Assembly: GCA_003833135.1 (NCBI GenBank)
Contig: QZLH01000099.1
Span: 1-64,000 of the forward strand
DNA: 64,000 nucleotides
Direction of reading: 5' to 3'
Origin: Oehlia diaphana
Taxonomy: Eukaryota; Glomeromycota; Glomeromycetes; Glomerales; Glomeraceae
The first letter of the stretch is position 1. Every line of letters starts with the position of its first letter. This document shows positions 22,041-32,828 of this stretch, in pieces. Under the pieces are notes generated by a model. That model was not told the origin of the DNA and searched no databases. It saw only the letters and a program-made list of their open reading frames with translations. The position numbers were made by a program, and so were the translations under genes.

Positions 22041-23440
22041 CGGGAAGTACAATGTCAATAACAATTCATTTTATTAAATTAAATTTATCTTTTTATATAC
22101 AATTGTATTTAATTTAGTGGAATTTATTACATCCAATGGTACAAAAAAGTTATACCTGTCAAATTATAATCGCAACTGTCTAGAAATCTTTTATTACATA
22201 AGATTTAAGATTATTCACCAATAAAAATTATCGGATTATTATTATTATTATTTTTTTTTTTGTACTGTCATATGTCGGAGTTTATTAGCTTATTTAAACA
22301 ATCATTGACAATAAAATTCAATTTAGTTTAAGCTTTAGAAATACAGAATTACCAATAGAGTTATTTGTAATTTGTTTTTTTGTTACGAGAAAATCTTATG
22401 ATATGATACTTTCCTTTCGGGGAGTTTTTCTTGTTTTCCTATAAAGTTTTTGTTTAACATTCACATGAGAGAGGAGAGGAGAAAATGGTAAAAGTTTTAA
22501 ATGTTTCTAATTATATAATAAGTCATTTTAATTATTTTAGTTAGTTTATCTTGGACATTTTTGTCATTCTAGTGATTAATTATCGTAAAATGTCAATGTC
22601 AAAATAAAGAAATCAAATTTAACAGTTTCAGGTGACCACTAATTAGGGCATCGGCATTGGGCTGGTATTATAATAAAAATAAAAAAAAAATTTTTTTTTT
22701 CGCGTCTAAGCCATAAATATTGGTTTATTACTTACTTATATATATATATACTATATATACATACGAAAAAAAAAGGAATATTATTGTTTGTTGGAACTAA
22801 TTTATTCTATATAAGTTCTGAGTCAATTTCTTTAATTGAGATTGCATGCAGTTTAATTAATAATTAATATAAGTCAGTTAACAGTTAACTTTTTCGATTT
22901 CTGACCATTCCCTTTTTGGTATCCCTGTAGATTATAGCCTTTCCATTATAGGAAAAAGAAAATGTTGATTGGTTTGATATTTTGCGTAAAGAAAAACTAA
23001 ATTTAATAATAATATTAAAAAAAAATGTTTTCTTATAATAAATAGTTATTGGATTGGGGAATAGAGATATCGGTCTTCGACCGATATTCCCCATCCGTCA
23101 TTAGGAATACTACGGTGACCAATAAGGAATTAATGCTACTAATACTGATTTCAATATGTCATAAAAATATCGGTTAGTATTAATTAATATATTTTATTCA
23201 TTTATTGACGCGCTCAAAAAAAAAAAAAGAATTTTTTTTTTCCGGTTTATCAATTATTTAATGTATACAGCTTTAATTTGAAATGTTACAAAAAAAACAA
23301 TTTTAGATTGATAATTACCAATTATAATAGTTGATAAACCAAAAACAGTAAATTCCACTTTTTTTAGTATTAAAGTTTATAAATAAATTTTTTAAAATAA
23401 AGTTCAACGGATATGTCCTTATTATATTTAAGTAATTCTT
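22040..23440 (+). repeat. Block segment inverted relative to 36790-37940
   Basis: Strings here such as TTTAGTGGAATTTATTACAT (22117), GATTGCATGCAGTTTAATTA (22841) and TTTTCGATTTCTGACCATTC (22891) occur as reverse complements at 37850, 37195 and 37160 respectively. The flanking block parts are collinear, so one copy was inverted. No gene. Confidence 0.8.
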
Positions 23441-23559
23441 TTATTCCAGATAAAGAACAATTTACTTTTTTCGAACAAATAAATAAATAAAATATATAAT
23501 ATATATATATAAATTTTTTTTTTAATTTAATTTATTTACAATTATATTAAACAGGTTAA

Positions 23560-26394
23560 ATTTGGAACACTACGAACGTGTGCATAAATTTATTTGACGC
23601 ACCTAAAAAAATTTTAAGAAAAATAAACAATTATATTTTATTTAATTGATCGATTAGGCGTTAAAAACTTAAAATGGGATAATATTTTTTTTTCTCTCTC
23701 TATTTATTGGTATTTGTGTGCAGGTAATGATAAATAAAGAAGCAAAAAACTGGGTTTAATGGACGCCAATTAACCAAAATAGTAGCCTGGAACCGATGTT
23801 CACCTCAGATCGACACGTGACAGCCAATCATCCAAAAAAAAATATATTCATAGAAATTTCCTAATTTGTGAAATTCTCTTTTTTGATCTAACCTCATTTT
23901 AAATTTTCAAAAATTTTTCATTTTTCTCTCACCATGACCATCATGACTATCTTAATTCATTTAAAGATTAGCTTGGGTGACAAGTAAATATTTATCAATT
24001 TCAAAAAAAACTTCACAAAACAAAGAACTCGTAATTGAATTGTAAAAAAATAAAAAAATTTTTTTTATTAATAATATTTTCTTAGTAGTAAATTTTCGAT
24101 TATTACCTTTTAAAATGATTTTTTTTTTCTCCTGTAGTGTCATTTTGATTGTACAAAATGGCGTATCGTATGTACAGTACATAGTACATCTATATCTTTA
24201 TATGTATATAAAAATTCTTAATGCAAAGTAATAAACCAATATTTGTGATTAGGCGCGAAAAAAAAAAGTAAACAAATAAATTACTTATGTTATTATGTGA
24301 AAAAAAAAAAAAAAAATTTTTTTTTCTATTTTATCTGTAAAAATCTTCTTGCGCATATTTTTCAATACCCGATGCTCGGTGGTTGTTCACCTGAAACATT
24401 TTACCCAAGATAAACTAACTAAAATAATTAAAATGATTTAAATGTACAGTTTAATTTTTTTGGCTCATTATTTAATGGGATACATTATTTTAGAAATTAT
24501 GTAATAAAATATTATTATTTGAATTATATGATATGTGAATTACAATAGTCTAAAATTACTTTTATTTTAATCATATTGTTGTGATTATTTGTATTTTGTG
24601 TTGGTAATCCCCCAACACGGAACGTATCAATTCTAATTCTGTCATTCGAATAATAATAAGATTAGCAAAAAGTTTGAAGGTGTATGTTCAATAATTTCAA
24701 TAAAATTGGATTTATGAGCATAATTAAAATTGATTCATTGCGAAAATTGCTTTTTTTAGGTGAAAAAAAAAAAAAAAAAATCGTCAAAGCAGAAAAAAAA
24801 AAAAGATTCTTGTTAAAAAATATAAAAAAATTATTAATTTTATTTTTTAAATATACAGTATATAAAAATTTTTTTTTTTATTAAAGTTGCAAGTAAAATT
24901 AATTTAACTTATGCATAATGTAACGTAAACATTAAATGAAAGAAAATTTTTTTTTTTTTGTATACAATAAAAAGGATATTTTTTTTATATATATATCATT
25001 ATATACAATATAATAATAATAATAAATAATTATATTATTTTCTTTTCGGTAATTTCCACCCACATATGAGATATAAATATATTTTATTAATATAGAAACG
25101 TAAATGTAAATCAACAATGTAAATTACGCAGAAAATGAACGTGTTGTTATCTTAGTAAATAAAAACAAACCATTTAAAAAAATATTCTAGTTTTGGAAAG
25201 ATGGAAAAAATTTAACCCTAAATAATTGTAACCATATAAACATTTTTTATACAATATCCAGTAAACAAATCATCCTATTTAAGTGATTCCGGATAAAGAC
25301 CAATTTTTTACGTACAAATTTTTCGTCAATCGGAACTTCAGTATTATTATTTATCACAAAACGAACACATTCAGTACAACATAAACTGTAAGTACATCAA
25401 ATACATCGTATACTGTATATCATATATACAACATATATGAAAAAATTTTTCTTAAAGTTTTCAATTAATCATTAAAAAGGTTTTTAAATGAGGCGCTATA
25501 ACTGACGTTGAAATAAACTATTTTTCCTAAACAAAAAATCTTTATTCCGATTTTTTTTTTCTTTTTGATAATAAACGATAGAAATTTTGTATGACAAAAA
25601 CATTACCAAATATAGTAAACAGAGAATAAAAAAAAACAATTAAATAGAATAAAATAGGAATAAAATAAAATAAAATAGAATATAATTGTTCGGAAAATCG
25701 ACCATTCCGAATATTTACTTAACATTTATCAGACAGTCATCCTATATTGTACGTTTTTTATGTGGTCAATCGGACATCTAGTATAAATTGTAACAAATAT
25801 TGTATAATAGCATGCGAGTATCCGGAAAATTGACCCATTCTGAATATTTATCTGACAAACATTTTTTATAGGGATATAATATAATAAGAATATAATTAGA
25901 TATATATTTTTTATTTTTTGTTCCGGTTCGTTCATTTTTTAATTCGTTCATTATTTTTAGAGTTTTTTATTTTTGGAATTTCTTGTTTATCAAACGCCGA
26001 CAAGTTATTATTATTGATTCTTTGGAAAGAAAAGAAAAGGGTTTTTTTTAAAAAAAAAATGATGAAGAAAAATTATTTATTTATTATTTTAATTAAAATA
26101 AAAACAAAAAATTCTATGAAAATCTAGTTTCAAAAAATTTTTGGCAATGGATATCCCTGCTTTTTTCATGTCGGTTTCTTTATAAAAAAAAAAATTGCGT
26201 TTTGAAGGGTTTAAAAGTTTTGAAGTAAAGATGTGAATTTTATCGAGGATTATTATTAAATATTTATTGATCCGAACTTTACAAATTAGGAAAAAAAAGG
26301 TGAGAAAATTTGAAACATTTTTTAATATGCCTTATTATTTGTTAACTTTGTCTAATCAGGTGATGTGTATAATGCCGGTTCAGGTGATTTATAG
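23560..26394 (+). repeat. Non-coding duplicated block, copy 1 (matches 38400-40920)
   Basis: Direct collinear matches: ATTGGTATTTGTGTGCAGGT (23706 and 38599), AGATCGACACGTGACAGCCA (23807 and 38724), the poly-T rich parts near 24.9 and 39.8 kb, TTTCTTTTTGATAATAAACG (25560 and 40278), and AGGAAAAAAAAGGTGAGAAA (26287 and 40791). Apart from the gene remnant at 24590 nothing codes. Confidence 0.85.
24575..24672 (-). pseudogene. Broken copy of the small arginine-rich gene
   Basis: The minus strand keeps FANLIII in place of YASFAI, the arginine cluster is lost, and further on it reads RVGGLPTQNTNNH, equivalent to NHIRRLPMQNTND of the intact gene. No start codon. Confidence 0.5.
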
Positions 26395-26403
26395 ATTTAT
26401 ATG

Positions 26404-26840
26404 GCACGTCTGAAATGTGTGCCAGGTTGATGGCGCAGTGTGGCGCAGCAATTTTTCCAAAAAAATTAAACTGAAAATTTTTTTATTTAAAATAAAGCCT
26501 TTAAATTCTTGCACTAGATGTGTTTTCGTCCGCTCTGCAAATTTACTTAGAGTATATACAGGGAGTTTAGAAGGCCATTTTCGAGTTATTTAACAAAAAC
26601 CGTTTTTTCCGACAAATCCAATTTTGGAAATGATCGGCAAAGACGATAAAATCGGGTATTATATACTAAAGTCAAAATCTACTTCCAAAACCTCCTTTCA
26701 TTTATATGTGAATTTTGTAAAACAGATGAAAATACATCCAATGTGTAAATTTGAAAGCTTTACATTAAAAATTAAATCTTTAACTTAAATTTTTTTAAAA
26801 TTTACTGCGCCACTCTGCGCCATCAACCTGGCACACGTGC
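26404..26840. mobile_element. 437-bp inverted-repeat element (MITE) with empty site in the sister block
   Basis: The ends GCACGT..GTGTGCCAGGTTGATGGCG and, on the minus strand, GCACGTGTGCCAGGTTGATG continue as GCGCAG(T/A)GTGGCGCAG. They are flanked by perfect 9-bp copies ATTTATATG at 26395-26403 and 26841-26849. The sister block at 40914-40922 has a single ATTTATATG and no element. No coding capacity. Confidence 0.92.
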
Positions 26841-26849
26841 ATTTATATG

Positions 26850-27140
26850 CTTAATCGTTTCAGCCGTGATCTGCGTATTTTTTTTTATTTTACCCCATTT
26901 ATCATTAAACTTATCAATTTAATTATTTTATTTTTATTATTAGAAATTCCGGACCAATGGATGAGATGATTTATGTTACCATATTACCATGATTATGTTA
27001 CCAATATAAAAATATTTATTACATAATCTGTGAACCAAGTATGGAAATCGATCGAATATTCTAGAAAGAAAAATAATTAATTGTTTTTATTTTTACAATA
27101 AATTTTTATTTGACGCCACGGATTCCCATTTTCTGCAGGT
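26850..27140 (+). repeat. End of duplicated block copy 1
   Basis: AGCCGTGATCTGCGTATTTT (26871) and AGAAATTCCGGACCA (26942) match 41263 and 41337. Similarity ends near 27164 (TTGACTTGTGGATCA versus TTGACTCGTGGATCA). Confidence 0.7.
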
Positions 27141-27143
27141 CCT

Positions 27144-27699
27144 TTGCAATTGACTTGTGGATCACGCGGGGGCTGCGAGGAATTATGTTCAAGAAAACTG
27201 CACAAAATCTTAAACTTATTGATGCATATTTTAGCTTTTATTTTATTTCTAGTATTTTCGATTTATATATGTATATTAGTAGTAGGTTCATTTTATGCAT
27301 TGATTATTTTTCATGAGATTACAGTTACTGATTCCCTTGTTATACCGAATAGACGAAGAGACGCATAATAAGACCATTCCGCATATGCGGATAATAATGA
27401 ATTTAAGCTAAATCAAATATCAATTAATTTTAAACCACCTCTTATCCAAGAGAGGTCAGAGCAACTTTAAGTAAACTTCTTTTAGAGACATATTCACCAT
27501 CTACGGGATCACAAGTATCGCTAGGACCTTTAATCCAATATGCACTAAATAAAGTTTCAACCTCAGAAATTTCTGATTTGTTTACATTAATAAAAGCTGA
27601 AAATGAAATCCATTCAAGGAATAGGTAAAGCTATATCATATTAAAAAATGATTATTTAAATTTATTCATCTTTTTTAATAGAACTTTTGCTGATTTCTA
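27144..27699 (+). pseudogene. Single-pass membrane protein remnant of unknown family
   Basis: One plus-strand frame reads QLTCGSRGGCEELCSRKLHK, a 30-residue hydrophobic segment (about 27228-27320, ILAFILFLVFSIYICILVVG and on), HEITVTDSLVIPNRRRDA, two adjacent TAA codons, then in the same frame DHSAYADNNEFKLNQISIN and FKPPLIQERSEQL. After a one-base slip it continues LSKLLLETYSPSTGSQVSLG, PLIQYALNKVSTSEISDLF and IKAENEIHSRN to a GTAAAG donor at 27625. A 57-bp intron ends at 27681 and the frame goes on RTFADFY, where a MITE begins. The continuity over 550 bp suggests a recent pseudogene or a gene with errors. An acceptor TTCTGCAG precedes it at 27133-27140. Family unknown. Confidence 0.45.
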
Positions 27700-27860
27700 C
27701 AGCTATAGCGAATTTTTATATAGTGAATAACTTGCTATAATGAAGGAAAATTCAGGTACAGATTTTTTTCATATATTATATAAAATGACTCTTCAGTATA
27801 GTGAATTTCTCACCATAACAAATTTTAATCTCCAGCCCATAGTAATTTTCTATATAGTAG
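27700..27860. mobile_element. Short TA-flanked MITE, pogo/Tc1-like
   Basis: The left end is CAGCTATAGCGAATTTTTAT after TA. The right end (TTTTCTATATAGTAGTAG before TA) is a degenerate inverse of it. The left end truncates the upstream reading frame. Confidence 0.45.
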
Positions 27861-27940
27861 TAGTTCAAATTCAAATTTAATAATTATAATCATTTTTTTT
27901 CGGGTTAAGAATTCAAAAAAGAAGTAACTTTAAAAGTATC

Positions 27941-28183
27941 GTTCACTGCATATAGTATCCCCCAAAAATAGTACCCCCATGATTAAGAGTCAGGTATTAT
28001 TCACCACCCATGCTACCTAAGTTCTTGATTAATACCCGGGTATAACCTCTAATAATTTATTACTTTTCATATAATTTATATCCAAATATAGTACCCGGTT
28101 CCTCACAAAGTACCTGCGGGTACTATTCAATTTAAAATATCATAAGACCCTGGGTACTATATGTACTATATGCAGCGGCCAAC
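27941..28183. mobile_element. 243-bp MITE with TGCATATAGTA inverted repeat
   Basis: The left end is GTTCACTGCATATAGTATCC; the right end on the minus strand is GTTGGCCGCTGCATATAGTA. Inside, the motif AGTACCC / GGGTACT occurs at least five times in both orientations. No convincing target duplication was seen. Confidence 0.6.
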
Positions 28184-28495
28184 GGTAATTATAATTAAAT
28201 GAAAAGGTATTCTATTATTTTAAAAAATGCAAGTGAATATTAAATGTACATGAAATTTGATTAGAACCTATTATAATGTGAAATTCTAAATTTTAAAATA
28301 TTATTATGAGTAAATAATTGTTTTCTTTTTCCCCCTGTTCTTTTTTCCTATTCTCTTTCTCCAATTCCTCCTTCCACTTCTTCTTTTTCTAAATCTTCTT
28401 TCAGCTATACGAAAAATATTAAGAATAATAATTCAAATTATAAGGAACAAAGTTACTAAAATGTCGGATACAATTCAAAGAATATAAAGCTCGAA

Positions 28496-29388
28496 TTATA
28501 AATTATGGTTACCTTTTATTTTTAAACTCCTCCTTAGCGTGGGTAGGTATGACGAACTAGGATAAAGTGCATTAAGTGCATTTATATCATAAGCACTTAA
28601 CTTTACGCGTTGGCCTTCTTGTGGAAAGATATTTTTTATTAGATGAAGCTGACTGTAATGAAACAAATCGAAAGAAGTCATATACAAACCTATAGCATTT
28701 GTTCTCTCTGTCCCCGGCTTCGCTTGTATACATCGTCCTCCGGAATAACATCCAAGGGGATAATGCATTATGGATTCAGGGTCATACGGACCAAAACACA
28801 CCACATCCATCTCACACACTTTTCCAAAATCCCTATCATTTTCTTTAGCAATAACGGTCAAATAATTGTCGCGATCTGGGCGCGAATGCTCATGGTAGAA
28901 CCCGAGCGCGTGCATCAGTTCGTGTACAATATTACCCTCAGGATGTGGATAATTTTGCAAGTCCTTGGTTACCGATAACTCCTTTATAATTGTGAAATGG
29001 AATGAGAGAGAGATAATGAATTTGAATTATAGACAGATATGATAATTACCTGGTCTTTTCCTTGCCTACCAACAAAGGACCAATATGCACCCTTATCAAC
29101 GATTTTTACGTAATCTGATTGATCCGTTCTTTTCACGAATTTTACTGAACTAACGTCGGAGATCATTTTCATTGCATATAACACAATGAGTTCAAGTTCT
29201 AAGGACACATTATTGTCGAATTCATACGGAAGTTTTCCGTTCGGCCACAGGTTTGTTCGTTTTTTGATACAGACATCAGAATATGGTTCACGCATATTCT
29301 CGTTAAAAGAGGAGATAACATCGGTGGTCCGCTCATGAGTTTGACCGAGATAATCAACAAATTGATAAGTTACTGAAGATTGTTCCAT
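28496..29388 (-). CDS. Astacin-family zinc metalloprotease (M12A), two exons
   Basis: Exon 1 is 29388-29050 (113 codons) and exon 2 is 28981-28496, with a 68-bp intron (GTAATT, AAG) in phase 0. The product is 274 residues. The astacin signature HELMHALGFYHEHSRPDRD starts at residue 133 and supplies zinc ligands H133, H137 and H143 and catalytic E134. The Met-turn SIMHYPLG has M185 and the fifth ligand Y187. Exon 1 contains the N-terminal subdomain (LWPNGKLPYEFDNN). No signal peptide is visible at the N-terminus (MEQSSVTYQFVDYLGQ), and no EGF or CUB domain follows, so it is a bare catalytic domain, cytoplasmic or unconventionally secreted. All catalytic residues are intact. Astacins are common in animals and bacteria and sparse in fungi. 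A broken paralogue lies at 11530-12380. Confidence 0.88.
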
Positions 29389-29539
29389 TTTGGGTTTTTT
29401 TTTAAAGATAAATTTTTTTAATAAAAAAAAAAAAAATAGAAAAAAAATTATTAAAAATTTTTTTTAAAATCAAAGTAGTTTTTGTTGCTCTCTCAAAATA
29501 TTATTATTAAATTATATATAAGCTTCGAATATTTTTTTC

Positions 29540-29760
29540 CTTCAAAATATAAATATAAAAATATATATCGCATAAAATGAAGTTTTGTCAAAGGAATTTT
29601 TAAAAAAAATTTGAAAGAGAAAAATATAAGAACTTCTACTAAACTTTCAAGAAAAAAAAATATATATATATGAAATAAAAATTCGTCAAAAGCGTAAAAA
29701 GAAGATAAAAAAAATTCGTTAAGAAAGGTTACTGTAAATCGTCATTTTATATATATAAAA
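29540..29760 (-). promoter_or_regulatory. Upstream region of the astacin gene, shared with the small basic gene
   Basis: GAAAGAGAAAAATATAAGAA (29622) lies about 235 bp before the start codon and corresponds to GGAAAGAAAAGTGTAAGAAT at the same distance before the unrelated gene at 21565. The following ATATGAAATAAAAATTCGTC also matches. Function is inferred from position only. Confidence 0.45.
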
Positions 29761-31100
29761 AAATTTTTTTTTTTCCCACGATGGTGCACCACCACAAATT
29801 GTGTAATATGAAGTTCTAACGCCACATTATACAGGAGTGGTACACAATAAAATTATAATTTAACAATGGATCATACCTACCTAATTGGATAATCAGTTTC
29901 ATGTGTTACGTTTAATTACTTTATTATCCGGAATTCACGATAGTTTATATTTTCATGATTTTCTTCTTTTAATTTATTACCGTCTATTTATATTTTATAT
30001 AGTAGATAAAAATCAAATCATTTAATTAAAGAATATATAATTATTTATTCTAAAAGGTAAAGTCTTTAAATTGCGGTTATGTTAACCTGTTTTAAAACCT
30101 GTTTTCGTTGGTAAAATTCTCAACATTTGAATGTTAACTAAATTTTTTTCATTGCCAGAAAGGAATAAACAAAAATTTGCTTAGCTGAAGGTGGAATATT
30201 ATTTACTTTACTTACTTTTTTATTTATTTATTTTATTTTATTTTTTAATGTAATTAAATTATTGAAATTATTGAAATTATCAAATTATCTAATTGACACA
30301 GTATTGTAATTATATGCGGATATGACAGAATCACATGTGTTGATGATTTCATTAGGTAGTATACTAACGACCACGCTATACAGTACAACATTGTTTTTTT
30401 AAGTTTGTCCTATGGCGAGAAGGAGATTTTCCTAATTTGTAAAAATTTATACTATCCTATATTTATTAAAGATTAAACACAAAATATTATTTATTCATAT
30501 GCAGATGCACACCTGAAACAAATAATTAAAAATTGGACAACTGAACTAAAACTGACTAAAATAGTAAAATGAATTAAAAAAATTATTTGAAATCATTAGA
30601 TAATTCATAATTTTAAAACTATTATATTCTAATATTTTTGATAAAAACGAAGCAGTTTAGCGTGGCTTCCCTTCGAAAATTTGATCTATTTTTCATAAAA
30701 TCATTAAATTTATAACTAATGTTAATCATTCTATCGTGAAAAGTAATATTGTCCATATATTAGCTTATTTAATGCATAATGACTTGTTATAATATGTCAA
30801 TATTTCAACATGGCATAACTGAAATTATAATTTAATTAAGCAGCGGCGGAAAAATAATTGGAATTTATATTACTGTATGTCATCGCATAACATCAGGAAA
30901 TTTTTTTATATATAAAAAATATGTAATATTTTGTGCATGAAAAAACTGATTTGCACACCCTGAAAATGCATATTTAATATATAAATTTGTTGATTTTTAT
31001 ATAAATTTGTACAAATTGTTAGTTATATTGCATAAATTTCGGGAAATTTAATTATTTGTGCAATATTGAATACCCTGAAAATTTTGTGATGAAATCATCG
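29760..31100. other. Non-coding
   Basis: No gene. ACCTGTTTTCGTTGGTA at 30103 recurs at 38245. Segment 30775-30880 recurs partly in inverse orientation at 39480-39580, with the string around CGGCGGAAAATAATTGGAA. Confidence 0.5.
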
Positions 31101-31104
31101 TTCT

Positions 31105-31285
31105 GATTTAGGGAAAAAGACCCGTTAAAAAAATTGATATACGGATGGATTGTTTGTACTTTTGTGTTGGTAATCTCCCAATACGGATCGTTGGATCGTA
31201 TCAATTTTAATTCTGTCTTTCTCGACGATTATTCCGCCTTTGAATAACAAGAGTACAAGACTAGCGTAAAATGGAACTTTGAAGG
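31105..31285 (-). pseudogene. Broken copy of the small arginine-rich gene
   Basis: Plus-strand DNA (TTCCGCCTTTGAATAACAAG, then ACTAGCGTAAAATGGAAC) matches 10640-10670. On the minus strand the frame YASLV is broken by a small duplication (ACAAGAGTACAAGA) before the arginine codons. It also retains the upstream string found at 21.7 kb (CAAGGTGAGA). Confidence 0.6.
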
Positions 31286-31289
31286 AGTA

Positions 31290-32330
31290 CATTCAATAGT
31301 TTGGATATATGAGCATATTCATTGTGAAAATCGTTTTTTTTTCAAGGTGAGAAAAAAAAAAAAAAAATATGAAATAAAAAATTCGTCAAAGCGGAAAAAA
31401 AAGATTTTTTTTTTTCGTTGTTAAACGTCAAAGAGGGTTATTTTATATTAAAAAATTTTTTTTCTATTTATTCATTTATTTATTTTACAAAGTTTCTAAT
31501 TTTAATATAACTTTTTTTTTTTTTAATATATATAAATTTTTTTTAAAGTTGCAAGTTTTTTTTAAAAAATTCTACAAAAAATATTATGTAACGTAAGCTT
31601 AAAATTTTTTTTTCTTTGTATACAATAAAAAGGTTTTTTTTATATAATATAATATTAATAATAAAACAAATTATCATAAAGAGTTTAACCGATTATCAGT
31701 ATTACGTACTATAATTTATTTTATTTAATTTAAATGCACGGAATATTGAATTTTAGAATTTCTTGATCCAAACTTAAATAAAAGGTAAGAAAATTTGAAA
31801 CATTGAACCATCTTTAAGTGATGACTGTATAATATTTAAGTGATTTCTGAGTCAGTCTCTGAATCACATTTTTATATTAATCATATTTTTTTCGCAATGC
31901 TTTTTTTAAACACATACATATAACATAAGGAGAAAATTCTATTTATTTAAAATGTCAATATCAACGTAAAAACCGGAGTTCGCCAAAAGTAGAATATCAA
32001 AATTTTATCAGTTATTCCTTTCATCTTTTCATTGTACGATAATTACAATATAGTTTTCATATTTAATTATGACTCATAATTGCTTCTTTATAACGTATAT
32101 ATTATATATATATGCATTATAGTTTGGATTCAACACAACCCGCGAAAACCTTTTTTTTAGTACAAATAAGAAATCTATAATGTGCTACCAATAAAAAAGA
32201 TATTATTTGTTAAACCTATATCATCATATTGCCTGGATTAATATTGTGAGACAAATTATTAGTGTGGCGCTATTTACCATTTTTATTCTCATTAGTAATT
32301 TATATTTAAATTTTTTTCCTTTACAGCATG
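31290..32330. other. Non-coding, AT-rich
   Basis: Poly-T/poly-A runs and (TTTA)n. Segment 31430-31470 (GTCAAAGAGGGTTATTTTAT) matches 36597. No gene. Confidence 0.45.
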
Positions 32331-32828
32331 CACGGATTTCATATCAGGTGAATTTGCAGATTGATTTTTTATTTTTTATCCTGACAAAAAAAAATTACAA
32401 CTCATTTAACTAAAAGTATAGACAATATTTTGATTTTTTTAAAAACTTTTTCCTTTTGTAGTTTTTTTACCTATAAAGATAATTTTAAAGGTAAAAGTTA
32501 AAAAAACTTAAAATTACTTTTTTATTACTTTATTTTATTATTCTATTATTTATTTTATTAGCATTAATATATAATATTGCAGACACCCATGATCCTAAAT
32601 TTTTAATTAGCAAACAGATTTATTTGCTAAAAATAACCCATTCCTAAATAGAAATTAACCGAGGCGTATATTAATAAAGTAATTATTATAAAGTAGTTAA
32701 TAAATCATTAACAATTGTTAATAATGATGATTGGCTGAAGATCACATGAACCGATAAACAAGTTTCCGAATTTCATTAATCGCGTATTCGCGTTCGTGTT
32801 TTACTTGTACTTTATTCAACTAACCGAA

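Noticed and set aside
28643..28978. 111-codon frame on the plus strand
   Set aside because: It is antisense to the astacin second exon, which has a full family signature on the minus strand.
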